DNA of 64,000 nucleotides from the NCBI RefSeq assembly GCF_002022505.1, contig NZ_CP019781.1, forward strand, positions 806,001-870,000, read 5' to 3'. Positions 38,855 to 50,381 of the stretch are shown here, in pieces. Position numbers and translations under genes: made by a program. The notes under the pieces were generated by a model, which was not told the origin of the DNA, made no database searches, and saw nothing but the letters and a program-made list of their open reading frames with translations. Each line of letters opens with the position of its first letter. Within the stretch, counting starts at the first letter, position 1. The stretch comes from Bartonella sp. WD16.2 (GTDB lineage: Bacteria; Pseudomonadota; Alphaproteobacteria; Rhizobiales; Rhizobiaceae).

Positions 38855-39088
38855 ATGGCAATGAATGCTCATGCAATTGAAACTCTTATTCGTGAAGGAA
38901 TTCCCGATGCAAAAGTGACAATCCGTGATCTTGCAGGAGACGGTGAACATTACGCTGCAGAAGTTATTTCGGAAAGTTTTCGGGGTAAAAGCCGTGTTCA
39001 GCAGCATAAAATGGTTTATGATGCTCTTAAAGGCAATATGGGAAGTGCGCTTCATGCCTTAGCACTTCAAACAAGTGTACCTAAATAA
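38855..39088 (+). CDS. BolA-family protein
   Basis: A 77-residue BolA-like protein. The fold marks are HAIETLIREGIPDAKVTIRDLAGDGEHYAAEVISESFRGKSRVQQHKMVYDAL, with the invariant RVQQHKMVY helix. Such proteins pair with monothiol CGFS glutaredoxins to form Fe-S sensing or carrier complexes, and the next gene is such a glutaredoxin. ATG 38855 has GAGGAG upstream. Length is typical of the short alphaproteobacterial type. Confidence 0.93.
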   Translation: MAMNAHAIETLIREGIPDAKVTIRDLAGDGEHYAAEVISESFRGKSRVQQHKMVYDALKGNMGSALHALALQTSVPK

Positions 39089-39185
39089 TTTACAAATTTC
39101 TTCTTGCATTCATTTTGTTAATACGATTTAAAATAAAACTAACATAACTGTAATTCCTAAAATGTAACCAATATAAGGAATAAAA

Positions 39186-39518
39186 ATGACTACTGCTTAC
39201 GATTTTATTGATAATGAAATTAAAACAAATGATGTCGTTTTATTCATGAAAGGAACCCCTAATACTCCACAATGTGGATTTTCTGGGCAAGTTGTTCAAA
39301 TCCTTGACTATTTAGGATTAAATTATAAAGGAATTAATGTTTTAACTTCTGATGAATTGCGTCAGGGAATAAAAGATTATTCAAATTGGCCAACAATTCC
39401 ACAACTCTATATCAAAGGTGAATTTATTGGCGGTTGCGATATTATTAAAGAAATGTTTCAAAGTGATGAGTTACAAAAACTACTCAAAGAAAAAGACATT
39501 ACCTGTAATATATCATAA
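39186..39518 (+). CDS. grxD: Monothiol glutaredoxin, CGFS type
   Basis: A 110-residue Grx4/GrxD-type protein that binds and transfers [2Fe-2S] clusters using glutathione, with BolA as partner. The active site is [14 protein letters not shown] with the CGFS motif, and the glutathione-binding region is [26 protein letters not shown] 39186 has AAGGAATAAAA upstream. It adds a carrier step to the SUF and ErpA functions coded elsewhere in the window. Confidence 0.95.
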   Translation: MTTAYDFIDNEIKTNDVVLFMKGTPNTPQCGFSGQVVQILDYLGLNYKGINVLTSDELRQGIKDYSNWPTIPQLYIKGEFIGGCDIIKEMFQSDELQKLLKEKDITCNIS

Positions 39519-39591
39519 AAAATTAACTTTAATTTTTTTAGCCTCTTACGAACTGTTATTCAGTCAGATTTTTTTATTTTAAAGGGTGTAT

Positions 39592-40839
39592 ATGTCATAT
39601 TTGGTTGACGAACAAAAGCATATAGATGCAATCAAAAAAAGAATTGGATATAAAGAATTTGTCATTATCATTGCAGCACTGATGGCAATTAATTCGATAG
39701 CCATTGATATTATGCTGCCAGCTATGCCTAATATTTTAAATAGCTTTCATATCATCAACGAAAATGATCAGCATTATATCATTTCTTGTTATCTTATCAG
39801 CTTCGGTGTCACACAAATATTTTTTGGCCCAATAAGTGACCGTTTCGGGCGACGCAAACTTGTCCTCATGGGCCTTACCCTTTATTCATTAACAGCACTT
39901 GGCTGTGCATATGTAACAAGTTTTCCCTTATTGCTTATTCTTCGTATTCTTCAAGGCGTTGGGGGCGCTGCAATGCGTGTGCTTACAATTTCCATGGTAC
40001 GAGATCTCTATAACGGTCGAGAAATGGCAGAAGTTATGTCCATAGTCATGATGGTCTTTCTCATTGCAACAATGCTCGGACCAATAATAGGCCAGACGAT
40101 CTTATTTCTTGAGCACTGGCAACTTATTTTTATATTCATGGCATTTGTTGGTTTTGGATTGATGATTTGGATTTACCTGCGCTTACCTGAAACTCTCCAT
40201 ACACAGCGCTCTCTTTCCTTTTCTTCTATTAAAGGTGGGTTATGCCTTGTCATTACCAACCGGACTGCACTTTGTTACACGCTTGCTACTTCCATTATGT
40301 TAGGCTGCATCTTTATTGCTGTTAACACATCGCAACAAATATATGAAGGGATCTATAACTTGGGGATTTTGTTCCCTGTAGCTTTTGCAGCTAGTGCTGC
40401 ATTTCAAGCGGTATCAGCTTTCTTAAATTCTCGACTTGTTCATCGTCTTGGAATGCGATGCATTGGTCATAGTATGCTTCTACTATTTTGTACCATTTCA
40501 TGCGTCTGGTTTATCGCATCCATTTTAACAGGCGGTATTATCTCTTTCTCTTTTTACATGATACTTTATTCTATACTAATGTTTACGTGCGGTGGTATTA
40601 TGGCTAATTTCAATACACTTGCTCTTGAGCCTTTAGGAAAAATTGCTGGAACAGCAGCTTCTGTATCTGGTTTTCTTCAAACATCCATCGCTACAGGTAT
40701 CGGTTTCTTCATCGCACAACGCTTTGATGAAACAATGATCCCCAATTCAGCAGGATTTTTCTTCCTCAGTCTTATAGCTATCTTTCTTGTATTATGGGCT
40801 GAGCGTGGAAGTCTTTTTAGTAAACATCACTCTAAATAA
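39592..40839 (+). CDS. MFS drug transporter, Bcr/CflA type
   Basis: A 415-residue major facilitator with about 12 membrane segments. The family motif A is GPISDRFGRRKLVLMG between TM2 and TM3. The TM1 segment SIAIDIMLPAMPNILNSF and motif D ILRILQGVGGAAMRVLTISMVRDLY match Bcr/CflA exporters, which use proton exchange to expel drugs or small molecules. ATG 39592 has AAAGGG upstream and is preferred over GTG 39586. The exported substrate is unknown. Confidence 0.9.
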   Translation: MSYLVDEQKHIDAIKKRIGYKEFVIIIAALMAINSIAIDIMLPAMPNILNSFHIINENDQHYIISCYLISFGVTQIFFGPISDRFGRRKLVLMGLTLYSLTALGCAYVTSFPLLLILRILQGVGGAAMRVLTISMVRDLYNGREMAEVMSIVMMVFLIATMLGPIIGQTILFLEHWQLIFIFMAFVGFGLMIWIYLRLPETLHTQRSLSFSSIKGGLCLVITNRTALCYTLATSIMLGCIFIAVNTSQQIYEGIYNLGILFPVAFAASAAFQAVSAFLNSRLVHRLGMRCIGHSMLLLFCTISCVWFIASILTGGIISFSFYMILYSILMFTCGGIMANFNTLALEPLGKIAGTAASVSGFLQTSIATGIGFFIAQRFDETMIPNSAGFFFLSLIAIFLVLWAERGSLFSKHHSK

Positions 40840-40848
40840 ACACAGCTC

Positions 40849-40877
40849 TTAAAGGGATTTTATAATAATCCCTTTAA
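40849..40877. terminator. Hairpin between convergent MFS and parC genes
   Basis: TTAAAGGGATT (40849-40859) and AATCCCTTTAA (40867-40877) form a perfect 11-bp stem with a 7-base loop, 10 bases after the MFS stop codon. The flanks are AT-rich but no long T-run follows on either strand. It is well placed to end transcription from both sides. Confidence 0.65.
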
Positions 40878-40960
40878 ATTACTATTGTCGATAAATTTAA
40901 AAGAGCCTAAAGCCTATTGCTAGTGCACTTTAAGCCAATGATTTATATGCTACTGTCATA

Positions 40961-43210
40961 TTAATTAGAAAATTTTCCTGATTTCGGAAATCCTTTTGGA
41001 ACCAAGCGCCCCACTCCAGCACGTGTTCCCATCCACTCAATAAGCTCATCAGACTGGCGATTAAAACTGCGTTCAGCTGTATCTTGCCAACTTAAACCTT
41101 CTGACAAATTAAAGGTTTTAGCATCAACAACAACACCATCTTTATAACGTTGCAAACGAACACCTTTACCGCGGCTCATTTCTGGTATTTGCTCTATGGC
41201 AAAGATAAGCATTTTTCGGTTTTCTCCAACCACTGCGACATAATCACCATTTACCGGAACGCAAAGTTTTACCTTATCAGGAGATTTTACATGCATAATT
41301 TGCTTTCCTTTTCGCGTATTGGCAATCACTTCATTTTCAGAAACAATAAAACCATTCCCATATGCTGAAACTAAAAGCCGCTTTTCCTGCGCATTATGCA
41401 CAAAAGCTGTCAAAATATCATGTTCACCATCCATATCCACTAAAATACGAATTGGTTCACCGTGCCCTCTTCCTCCAGGTAAAACATTTGCACTAATAGT
41501 AAAAAATTTTCCACCAGTACTCACCATGACAATTTTGTCCGTAGTAAACGCTGGCAATGCTAATTTTAAGCAATCACCCTCTTTAAAAGAAAGCATCTTG
41601 TAATCATTCAAATGACCCTTTAAAGCCCGCATCCAACCTTTTTCAGAAATAATAATAGTTACTGGTTCTCTTTCAATCATTGCTTGCTGAATATCATTGA
41701 CATCGTGCTTTGGAGCATCTTCAAACGTTGTACGTCTTTTGCCTAAAACAGTTTCAGGTCCAAAAATTTTCCGAACTTTTGTGATTTCATCTGAAATGAT
41801 TTTCCACTGTTTCATATTGGAGGCTAATAAGGCTTGTAATTGCACCTCTTCAGTCTTAAGAGACTGAAATTCTTTACGAATTTCAAATTCTTCAAGTTTA
41901 CGTAAAGAACGCAACCGCATATTAAGAATAGCTTCAGCCTGATTGTCCGTTAATTTGAAATGTTCAATCAATTCTTTTTTGGGTTCATCTTCTTCACGAA
42001 GAATTTGAATCACCTTATCAAGATTTAAATATGCGATAAGATATCCATTAAGAATTTCTAATCGGTAATTAATTTCATTAAGTCGATAATTTGAGCGACG
42101 AACAAGCACTTCTTTACGATGCTCAAGCCATTGCTGTAAACTCTCACGCAAAGAAAGAACATTAGGCACTTTACCTAAAGTCAAAACATTAAGATTAAGA
42201 GGAAATCTTACTTCAAAATCAGTTAATTTAAAAAGTGACTCCATTAAAAGTTCAGCATCAACTGTACGATTTTTGGGAACAAGAACAATACGAATATCTT
42301 CTGCAGATTCATCATGAATATCTTCAAGCATCGGCAAACGCCGTGCAAGTAATAATTCTGCCGTTTTTTCAATAAGGCGTGATTTTTGTACTTGATATGG
42401 AATTTCAGTAACAACAATGACATAAGAACCGCGGCTACTTTGTTCTTGATGCCAACGTGAACGCAACCGAAACAACCCACGCCCTGTACGGTATGATTCT
42501 TCAATACTCTTTTTAGGCTCAACTAAAATACCACCTGTTGGAAAATCAGGTCCAAGTACAAACTGATTTAAATCTTCATTGTTTGCACTGGGGTGAGCAA
42601 TCAAATGCAATGCCGCATCACATAATTCAGCAACATTATGCGGTGGGATAGATGTCGCCATACCAACAGCAATACCTGATGAACCATTGGCTAAAAGATT
42701 AGGAAAAGCCCCCGGTAAAACAACAGGCTCTTCATCTTCCTCATTATAAGTTAAACGAAAATCAATGGCGTTTTCATTAATCCCTTCAAGTAACAATGCC
42801 GCAACTTCAGTCATACGTGCTTCTGTATAACGCATAGCTGCAGCATTATCACCGTCAATATTCCCAAAATTGCCCTGCCCATCAATTAATGGGTAACGAA
42901 CAGCAAAATCCTGAGCTAAGCGTACTAATGCATCATAAATAGATGCATCACCATGAGGGTGAAATTTACCCATAACATCACCCACAATCCGCGCACATTT
43001 AGCATAGGACTGTCCAGGATTAAGCTTTAATAAACGCATCGCATGGATAATACGCCGATGCACTGGCTTTAACCCATCGCGTACATCAGGTAACGCACGG
43101 TGTGTAATAGTAGAAAGCGCATAAGCCAAATAGCGCTCCTGCAAAGCGGAACACAATTCTACTGGCTCAATACATTCTTTATCAAAAGGCTGACTCATTT
43201 TATCTGACAT
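40961..43210 (-). CDS. parC: DNA topoisomerase IV subunit A
   Basis: The 749-residue breakage-reunion subunit that decatenates daughter chromosomes with ParE. It has [14 protein letters not shown], the quinolone-region sequence [19 protein letters not shown], the active-site tyrosine in [11 protein letters not shown] (Tyr128), and a C-terminal beta-pinwheel. The residue that corresponds to Ser80 of E. coli ParC is Ala89 here. It converges on the MFS gene. Confidence 0.95.
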   Translation of the reverse strand: MSDKMSQPFDKECIEPVELCSALQERYLAYALSTITHRALPDVRDGLKPVHRRIIHAMRLLKLNPGQSYAKCARIVGDVMGKFHPHGDASIYDALVRLAQDFAVRYPLIDGQGNFGNIDGDNAAAMRYTEARMTEVAALLLEGINENAIDFRLTYNEEDEEPVVLPGAFPNLLANGSSGIAVGMATSIPPHNVAELCDAALHLIAHPSANNEDLNQFVLGPDFPTGGILVEPKKSIEESYRTGRGLFRLRSRWHQEQSSRGSYVIVVTEIPYQVQKSRLIEKTAELLLARRLPMLEDIHDESAEDIRIVLVPKNRTVDAELLMESLFKLTDFEVRFPLNLNVLTLGKVPNVLSLRESLQQWLEHRKEVLVRRSNYRLNEINYRLEILNGYLIAYLNLDKVIQILREEDEPKKELIEHFKLTDNQAEAILNMRLRSLRKLEEFEIRKEFQSLKTEEVQLQALLASNMKQWKIISDEITKVRKIFGPETVLGKRRTTFEDAPKHDVNDIQQAMIEREPVTIIISEKGWMRALKGHLNDYKMLSFKEGDCLKLALPAFTTDKIVMVSTGGKFFTISANVLPGGRGHGEPIRILVDMDGEHDILTAFVHNAQEKRLLVSAYGNGFIVSENEVIANTRKGKQIMHVKSPDKVKLCVPVNGDYVAVVGENRKMLIFAIEQIPEMSRGKGVRLQRYKDGVVVDAKTFNLSEGLSWQDTAERSFNRQSDELIEWMGTRAGVGRLVPKGFPKSGKFSN

Positions 43211-43493
43211 AGTACATGAATAGAAACTTCTAAAATAAAAATAAGTATGCCATAAGGCCTATTAAGTGTAAATTTTTAGTACCTAAATATTTTAAAAAAT
43301 TATATTATTTAAATAACTATTATGAGTAAAAAATAATAAGGAAATAGACTAATTTTGCAAATGTAGAAAAGAATATTTACTATTTATTTTATCAGTCAAT
43401 AGGAAAAAGCGAAGTATTACTCTATAAAGGTTATTTTTATCATTTTTAAATACAATCTCTAATAAATTAGCATCAAAATGACAATTAATTTTA

Positions 43494-45284
43494 TCAATCA
43501 TTTTTAGCAGTGCGAGCAATTCGAATTCCTAAATCAGACAACTGTACAGCAGAAACTTCAGATGGAGCACTCATCAAAAGGTCAAGCGCTTGTTGATTCA
43601 TAGGAAATAAAGAAATTTCACGTAAATTTTTTACACCTTGCAAAAGCATTACGATACGATCAATACCAGCCGCCATGCCACCATGAGGTGGAGCTCCATA
43701 ATGAAATGCACGATAAAGACCACCAAAACGTTCTTCGACCACCTCTTCAGAAAGGCCTGCAAGCTTAAAAATCTTCAACATCATTTCTGGTGAATGATTA
43801 CGAATTCCACCTGATGCAATTTCATAACCATTGCAAACAAGATCATATTGAAAAGCTTTGATAGTGAGAGGATCTTGACAATCAACAGCCTCTTCTCCAC
43901 CCTGAGGCATTGAAAAAGGATTATGCGCAAAATCAAGTTTTTTCTCATCTTCATTCCATTCAAAAAATGGAAAATCAACAATCCATGCTAAAGAAAAACA
44001 TTTATGATCGATAAGATCTAACTCCTCTCCTACTCGTGCACGCGCAGCACCAGCGAAAGACGCAAATTTTTTCGGATTTCCTGCAACAAAAAAACACGCA
44101 TCACCACTTTCAAGCCCAAGTTGCACACGAATAGCTTCAGTTCTCTGTTCACCAATATTTTTAGCGACAGGACCAGCCCCTTCAAAGATTCCATTTTCTT
44201 GACGCCAGAAAATATAGCCAAGACCGGGCTGCCCTTCACTTTGTGCCCATGCATTCATACGATCACAAAAAGAACGACTGCCCCCTTTTTTAGCGGGAAT
44301 AGCCCATACCTGCGCATGTTTATCATTAGCTAAAATCTGAGCAAAAACCTTAAAATCCGAATCATAAAAATGTTGAGAAACACTTTCCATAATAATTGGA
44401 TTGCGTAAATCGGGCTTATCTGAGCCATATTTCCGAATTGCTTCATCATACGAAATACGAGGAAAACTTTGTGTCACAGACTTTCCATCTGCAAACTCTT
44501 CAAAAACAGAACGTACAATAGGCTCCATCGTTGAAAGAACATCTTCCTGCTCAACAAAACTCATCTCAACATCTAATTGATAAAACTCACCTGGCAAACG
44601 ATCTGCACGCGGATCTTCATCTCTAAAACATGGAGCTATTTGAAAATAACGATCAAAACCAGAAACCATTAATAATTGTTTATACTGCTGAGGCGCCTGA
44701 GGCAGTGCATAAAATTTTCCTTGATGTATACGACTTGGAACCAAAAAGTCGCGTGCTCCTTCCGGTGATGATGCCGTTAGAAGTGGTGTTGTAAACTCTG
44801 TAAAGGTACAATCTTGCATATGCTTTCTTATGGAAGCAATAATTTCAGTGCGACGCATTATATTTTTGTGCATAGTTGTTCGACGCAAATCAAGAAAACG
44901 ATATTTCAATCGAATATCTTCTGGGTAATCAGGTTCACCAAAAACCGGTAGAGGAAGTTCATCAGATTTTGAAAGAATTTCCACTTCACTTGCAAAAACT
45001 TCAACCTCACCCGTTGGTAAAGCGGCATTAATAACCTCATCAGCACGTGCACGCACTTCTCCATCCACACGAATAACTGATTCAGCACGCACTTTCTCAA
45101 CAGTTTTAAAAGCAGGTGAATAAGGATCAACAACAATCTGTGTGATTCCAAAATGGTCTCGTAGATCAATAAAAAGAATTCCGCCATGATCACGAACACG
45201 ATAAACCCACCCTGAAAGACGGACTTGTATTCCTACATCGCATTTACGAAGCGCGGCGCAATTATGACTGCGATAACGGTGCAT
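43494..45284 (-). CDS. aspS: Aspartyl-tRNA synthetase
   Basis: A 596-residue class IIb synthetase. The N-terminal OB-fold ([24 protein letters not shown]) binds the anticodon, motif 2 is [20 protein letters not shown], an insert domain follows, and motif 3 is [14 protein letters not shown]. As in most Alphaproteobacteria the enzyme may be non-discriminating if asparaginyl-tRNA synthetase is absent; this window cannot decide that. ATG 45284 lies opposite rnd with a 136-base shared upstream region. Confidence 0.96.
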   Translation of the reverse strand: MHRYRSHNCAALRKCDVGIQVRLSGWVYRVRDHGGILFIDLRDHFGITQIVVDPYSPAFKTVEKVRAESVIRVDGEVRARADEVINAALPTGEVEVFASEVEILSKSDELPLPVFGEPDYPEDIRLKYRFLDLRRTTMHKNIMRRTEIIASIRKHMQDCTFTEFTTPLLTASSPEGARDFLVPSRIHQGKFYALPQAPQQYKQLLMVSGFDRYFQIAPCFRDEDPRADRLPGEFYQLDVEMSFVEQEDVLSTMEPIVRSVFEEFADGKSVTQSFPRISYDEAIRKYGSDKPDLRNPIIMESVSQHFYDSDFKVFAQILANDKHAQVWAIPAKKGGSRSFCDRMNAWAQSEGQPGLGYIFWRQENGIFEGAGPVAKNIGEQRTEAIRVQLGLESGDACFFVAGNPKKFASFAGAARARVGEELDLIDHKCFSLAWIVDFPFFEWNEDEKKLDFAHNPFSMPQGGEEAVDCQDPLTIKAFQYDLVCNGYEIASGGIRNHSPEMMLKIFKLAGLSEEVVEERFGGLYRAFHYGAPPHGGMAAGIDRIVMLLQGVKNLREISLFPMNQQALDLLMSAPSEVSAVQLSDLGIRIARTAKND

Positions 45285-45420
45285 AGTTTTCTGCCTTTAA
45301 ATTATAATTGTTTCATACGCGTTACAAACGATTTTTGGCAGCTACTTGTCAAGATATTCCCCAAAAAACCTAAAAAAAATACAACAAAAGACAATTTTAA
45401 TCTACTTATGTTATAATGAA

Positions 45421-46575
45421 ATGATGAAACTTATTACACAGACAACAGAACTTGAAATTGCAATTGCTGCTTTGAGTAATTCTGATTTTGTAACCGTAGA
45501 TACTGAATTTATCCGCGAAACAACCTTCTGGCCTCAACTGTGCTTGATTCAGCTTGCATCTCCAAATGTTACAATGCTTATTGATCCAATGGTACCAGAT
45601 ATTGATCTACAATCATTTTTTAACCTGATGGTAGATGAAAAAATTGTTAAAGTTTTTCACGCTGCGCGCCAAGATATAGAAACTATTTATCATCTCGGGG
45701 GAATCATCCCCTACCCTCTATTTGATACACAAATAGCAGGATCTATTTGTGGATTTGGTGATTCTATCTCCTATGATCAAATTGTACAACGCTGCACCGG
45801 GCATCATCTTGATAAATCATCTCGCTTTACAGACTGGAGCCACCGCCCCCTCTCTGAAAAACAATTGCTCTATGCACTTGCTGATGTAACTTATTTAAGA
45901 GACGTTTATCTTTCATTGAAAAAGAAATTAGAAAAAAACAAACGAACCCATTGGATGAATGATGAACTTGAGATTCTTTTAACACCAACAACTTACGATA
46001 TACCAGAAGAAGACGCATGGAAAAAAGTGAAAGGAAAAGTTAAAGCTCCTCGTGAACTGGCTGTGTTACAAAAAGTCGCTGCTTGGCGTGAACGTGAAGC
46101 ACGCAAGCATAATGTTCCGCGTCGTCATATTATGAAAGACGAATGCCTTATTGAACTTGCAATTCAACAACCAAAAGACGAACTTGAACTAAAGCGTTTG
46201 CGCAGCTTAAAAAAAAGTGGGTATCACCCATCAACTACACAAGCATTAATCAAAGCTATCCATGAAAGCTTTGAAGTTGATATTGCTTCTTTACCTGACC
46301 TTCCTAAGCATAATCCTATTCATGATAAAACAGCTGCTGCAATTGATTTGCTCAAAGTATTATTAAAACTCGTTGCAAATGAAAATGACATTGCTCCTAA
46401 AATTATTGCAACTTCCAATGATTTAGAAAAAATCGCCCATGGTGCTATAATAGAAAATATCCCTGCCATGAATGGCTGGCGTTATGAAATATTTGGTCAA
46501 AAAGCAGAACAAATGCTAAAAGGCCAGCTAGCATTTTATTTTCATAATGGAGAAATAACAACCAAGCAGCTTTAA
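45421..46575 (+). CDS. rnd: Ribonuclease D
   Basis: DEDD-family 3'-5' exoribonuclease that trims tRNA precursors. The catalytic acidic residues are in FVTVDTEFIRETTFWPQLCLIQ (DxE), VFHAARQDIETIY, and LLYALADVTYLRDVY (YxxxD). A C-terminal HRDC domain follows (PRELAVLQKVAAWREREARKHNVPRRHIMKDECL). ATG 45421 and 45424 are adjacent starts giving 384 or 383 residues. An upstream in-frame extension to 45346 is not family sequence. It converges on ppx. Confidence 0.94.
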   Translation: MMKLITQTTELEIAIAALSNSDFVTVDTEFIRETTFWPQLCLIQLASPNVTMLIDPMVPDIDLQSFFNLMVDEKIVKVFHAARQDIETIYHLGGIIPYPLFDTQIAGSICGFGDSISYDQIVQRCTGHHLDKSSRFTDWSHRPLSEKQLLYALADVTYLRDVYLSLKKKLEKNKRTHWMNDELEILLTPTTYDIPEEDAWKKVKGKVKAPRELAVLQKVAAWREREARKHNVPRRHIMKDECLIELAIQQPKDELELKRLRSLKKSGYHPSTTQALIKAIHESFEVDIASLPDLPKHNPIHDKTAAAIDLLKVLLKLVANENDIAPKIIATSNDLEKIAHGAIIENIPAMNGWRYEIFGQKAEQMLKGQLAFYFHNGEITTKQL

Positions 46576-46681
46576 CTTATAAAAGATATTTCTACTTAGA
46601 AATACATCCATTAAGCATATAATAAGTTCGGATATGTTGTTTTTTTAACAAAAACAGGCTCTTAATTCATCTATGAAAGAA

Positions 46682-48193
46682 TCATGAAATTTCAAACATC
46701 AAAGGTAATTTTGTTATTTTGGATAATTGTTTTAATCGCCCCAAAGGCCGTTCACCTATTAAATCAGAATAACGTATTGGAATATGTAATATAACATGAT
46801 CTTGTTTTTTCTGCCATAATAGATCACATAAAATCCCTGTAGTAGAAGCGCTAAAAAGATTAGCAATACGCATAACCCCACCAAGAATACGTGCCTTTTC
46901 AACCATATCATGAGTTGCTAATTTAAGAATATCTGGAATTTCTTTATCGGAAAATAAACCCGCATTACGAAAAAAAACAGCTAATGCAGCATAAATGCGT
47001 CCTTCATGAGAAATCCCTGGATAAGATCCCAACGCTATTTGATTAGCTGCCTCATTACCTCGATAATCTGGATGTATACGCCAACCAATATCAGAAAGAA
47101 GGCAAGAAGCTTTACGATAACGATATTCATCTTCAGTTTCTGAAATTCCAAAAGCTTTAAACGCATTCGTAGTAAAATCAATGAGTTCATCTGCCTGCTT
47201 TGGTGAGCGTGCTTGTAAAATAGCCATCTCTTTACACGCTGCAATTAAAGGATCAGAAATGCGAACCTCTTGCAGTAATTGTGCATAAAGAAAACCTTCA
47301 CGAACTCCAGCTCCAGAAAAAACTATTCTTTTTAAACCCATATACTGAATAAGTTCAATAAGAACGACCGCTCCATAGGCTAAAAGTTGACGACGATTCT
47401 TTGAAATAGCCGAAATACCTTTCAAGTTATCAATATTATCAGTAACTACAAGGTACAGAAAATCCTTTATCTCAAGTGCATCAACTTCATAACCGTGTAC
47501 AACAGGTAACAAGTAATGTTTAGCTGCCATATGAAGTTTTGCCAGATTACGCCATGTACCTCCTACTGCATAAAAATAATGTGGCGTGCTTTTATGCATA
47601 AAAGAAGCTCCATAAAGTTTCTCGTGAGCAATCTTTGTTGCTACTGTAATATTGTTATTAGACATATACTGCAACCGCAAACTACCTAATGGTAGCGTTA
47701 TTCCTTCACCTAAATTAGAATCATAAATATTAATAAGCTCAAGACTTCCACCACCAAGATCACCAGAAACACCATTTGGACGATAAAAGGTGGAAATAAC
47801 TCCATAAGCTGAATAAACTGCCTCTTCATTTCCTGAAAGAATGCGTATTCTATCGTGTAAGATCTTTTCAGCATCCTGAATAAAAATTACCCCATTTTTT
47901 GCTTCTCGCACTGCTGCTGTTGCTAAAGCATGAATTTCGTTCACACCAATCTGTTGGCAAAGTGCACGAAATCGTCTCAATGTGTGCAATACCATTTCAG
48001 TTGATTTTTTTTCTAAAAAACCAGTTTTTGCAACACCTTGACCAAGACCACAAAGAATTTTTTCATTAAATAAAACTGTCGGCGAGCGTACAAGACCTTC
48101 ATAGACAACAAGTCGAACAGAATTTGAACCAATATCGACCACCGCAATGGGTTTACGCCCTTTCAGTCGACCCTGAGCATTTATACATGTCAT
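46682..48193 (-). CDS. ppx: Exopolyphosphatase (Ppx/GppA family)
   Basis: Hydrolyses terminal phosphates from polyphosphate, and may act on pppGpp. The 503-residue protein has the actin-like ATPase start IAVVDIGSNSVRLVVYEG, then HALATAAVREAKNG and SGDLGGGSLELINIYD, and a C-terminal HD-like region (SDIGWRIHPDYRG). ATG 48193 is preferred because the frame upstream to 48241 overlaps ppk and starts with TTG. The gene begins eight bases after ppk, so the pair is one unit. Confidence 0.93.
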   Translation of the reverse strand: MTCINAQGRLKGRKPIAVVDIGSNSVRLVVYEGLVRSPTVLFNEKILCGLGQGVAKTGFLEKKSTEMVLHTLRRFRALCQQIGVNEIHALATAAVREAKNGVIFIQDAEKILHDRIRILSGNEEAVYSAYGVISTFYRPNGVSGDLGGGSLELINIYDSNLGEGITLPLGSLRLQYMSNNNITVATKIAHEKLYGASFMHKSTPHYFYAVGGTWRNLAKLHMAAKHYLLPVVHGYEVDALEIKDFLYLVVTDNIDNLKGISAISKNRRQLLAYGAVVLIELIQYMGLKRIVFSGAGVREGFLYAQLLQEVRISDPLIAACKEMAILQARSPKQADELIDFTTNAFKAFGISETEDEYRYRKASCLLSDIGWRIHPDYRGNEAANQIALGSYPGISHEGRIYAALAVFFRNAGLFSDKEIPDILKLATHDMVEKARILGGVMRIANLFSASTTGILCDLLWQKKQDHVILHIPIRYSDLIGERPLGRLKQLSKITKLPLMFEIS

Positions 48194-48200
48194 TGATATT

Positions 48201-50381
48201 TCAGTCTTTATATGTCTTTTTTTTCTGCCGACGCAATGCAATTAAACGTAAGGCAGAAGATTTTAAAAATTTGTCCCCCTTAGAAAGACTCGCGTTGGTC
48301 ATAAAATACTCCTGCGCATTAAATAATTTTTCACCTTTTAACGGCGTTATACGTTTTGATGTTCCATCGCTCAATATATCAAAGCTTTGTTGGTTATCAA
48401 TAACATTAGCTAACATAATTTGTGAAAGAATTTGTCGACGAACTGCCTTATTAAAAACTGGAACCAACACTTCAATACGATGATCAAGATTACGTGTCAT
48501 CATATCGGCTGAACCAAAATAAATTATGGTATTTTCACTCGGTAAATCTTTACCATTACCAAAACAGAAAATACGGCTATGCTCAAGAAACCGCCCTATT
48601 ATTGATTTGACACGAATATTATCCGAAATTCCTGAGATACCGGGTCTTAAACAACATATACTACGGACAATCAAATCAATCTGTACACCAGCTTGACTTG
48701 CGCGATATAAAGCATCAATAATTTCAGGATCAACTAACGAATTCACTTTCATCCAAATAGTAGCAGATCGCCCCTGTTGTGCATTGACAGTTTCTTCTTC
48801 GATATGTTCAAGAATACGATTGCGCAGTGTTAATGGAGAAAAAGCAATTTTCATTGATTCCTTTGGTTGTTTATATTGAGTAATATAATCAAAAAGTAAT
48901 GCGACATCATGACCAATAGCATCATCAGTGGTAAAAAAAGAAAGATCAGTATAAATTTTAGCGGTAATTGGGTGATAATTGCCTGTGCCAAGATGCACAT
49001 AAAAACGAAGACGCTTCTCTTCGCGCCTTATTACTAAAGACATTTTAGCATGTGTTTTGAGTTCAATAAAACCAAAAACAACTTTAACACCTGCATGTTC
49101 AAGATCACGTGCCCAGCGAATATTAGCTTCTTCATCAAAACGTGCTTTAAGTTCTATCAAAGCGGTTACTGATTTACCCCGTTTGGCAGCGTCAATCAAA
49201 GTACCAATAATCGGGCTATCATTCGACGTGCGATAAAGAGTTTGCTTGATCTCAACAACATCAGGATCTTGAGCAGCTTGACGTAAAAAATGCACAACAA
49301 AACTAAATGATTCATAAGGATGGTGAATAATAATATCACTTTCACGAATAGCTGCAAAACAATCATCATTATATTTGCGCACACATTCAGGAAAGTAAGG
49401 ATTATAAGGAACAAATTTCAGATCATCACGTGGGATAGAAACAATTTCTGATATCATATCAAGTGCCAACAATCCATTTAAAATACTGATACAATTACCA
49501 GAAACTGCAAGTTCATTTGTAATGAATTGACGCAAATCTTCAGGCATTTTCACATCAAATTCAATTCGAATGATTTGCCCACGACGACGCCTTTTAAGTG
49601 CAGTTTCAAAAAAGTGGACAAGATCTTCAGCCTCTTCTTCCACCTCTATATCGCTATCACGAATAATTCTAAATATACCATTTCCCTTAACTTCATAATC
49701 AGGAAATAAATGACTAACAAAAAGGCTAATAACATCTTCAAACGCGATAAAACGAAAACTACTTCTCTCACGAGGAAGTAAAATAAAACGTTTCAAATCA
49801 GCCGGCATACACAATAATGCTGTCACAGGACGTTGATCAACATAGTGCAATAATTGGAATACAATAGAAAGCCCTAAATTAGGAATAAATGGAAAAGAGC
49901 AAGCAGAATCAATAAATAAGGGCGTTAAAATAGGAAAAATTGTATTTAAAAAATGCTTTTCAAGCCATAATCTTTCAATTTCTGAAAGGCTATCAGAATG
50001 AATAATTTCAATATTATTCTGTTTTAATTCATGACGTAAAACACAAAATTTTTGTTGCTGATTAGTCTGCAGATGCGAAATCTCAGTTAATATAAAATCA
50101 AGTTGTTCCTGTGGGGTTCGTCCATCTGCACTGCGTTCTACAATCCCTGCACAAATTTGACCAATAAGGCCAGCAACACGGACCATAAAAAATTCATCAA
50201 GATTAGTCGCTGAAATTGCAAGAAAACGTAGGCGTTCCAATAAAGGATGCTTCGGATTAGCAGCCTCCATTACAACACGATTATTAAATTCTAGCCACGA
50301 AAATTCTCGATTAATAAATCGTGCTGGATCTTGCATCGTTATATTTTGAGTAGCAATCTGATCCGTTACTGTCTGTTTCAT
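48201..50381 (-). CDS. ppk: Polyphosphate kinase 1
   Basis: Reversible synthesis of polyphosphate from ATP, at the membrane. The 726-residue protein has the N-terminal FINREFSWLEFNNRVV, the linker LDEFFMVRVAGL, the catalytic histidine region RFYVHLGTGNYHPITAKIYTDLS with its His, and the phospholipase D-like C-terminal domain. ATG 50381 (MKQTVTDQI) has GAGG directly upstream; extension to 50444 is not family sequence. The ppk-ppx order is standard in Alphaproteobacteria, but hdaA, which usually precedes it, lies 27 kb away. Confidence 0.95.
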   Translation of the reverse strand: MKQTVTDQIATQNITMQDPARFINREFSWLEFNNRVVMEAANPKHPLLERLRFLAISATNLDEFFMVRVAGLIGQICAGIVERSADGRTPQEQLDFILTEISHLQTNQQQKFCVLRHELKQNNIEIIHSDSLSEIERLWLEKHFLNTIFPILTPLFIDSACSFPFIPNLGLSIVFQLLHYVDQRPVTALLCMPADLKRFILLPRERSSFRFIAFEDVISLFVSHLFPDYEVKGNGIFRIIRDSDIEVEEEAEDLVHFFETALKRRRRGQIIRIEFDVKMPEDLRQFITNELAVSGNCISILNGLLALDMISEIVSIPRDDLKFVPYNPYFPECVRKYNDDCFAAIRESDIIIHHPYESFSFVVHFLRQAAQDPDVVEIKQTLYRTSNDSPIIGTLIDAAKRGKSVTALIELKARFDEEANIRWARDLEHAGVKVVFGFIELKTHAKMSLVIRREEKRLRFYVHLGTGNYHPITAKIYTDLSFFTTDDAIGHDVALLFDYITQYKQPKESMKIAFSPLTLRNRILEHIEEETVNAQQGRSATIWMKVNSLVDPEIIDALYRASQAGVQIDLIVRSICCLRPGISGISDNIRVKSIIGRFLEHSRIFCFGNGKDLPSENTIIYFGSADMMTRNLDHRIEVLVPVFNKAVRRQILSQIMLANVIDNQQSFDILSDGTSKRITPLKGEKLFNAQEYFMTNASLSKGDKFLKSSALRLIALRRQKKKTYKD

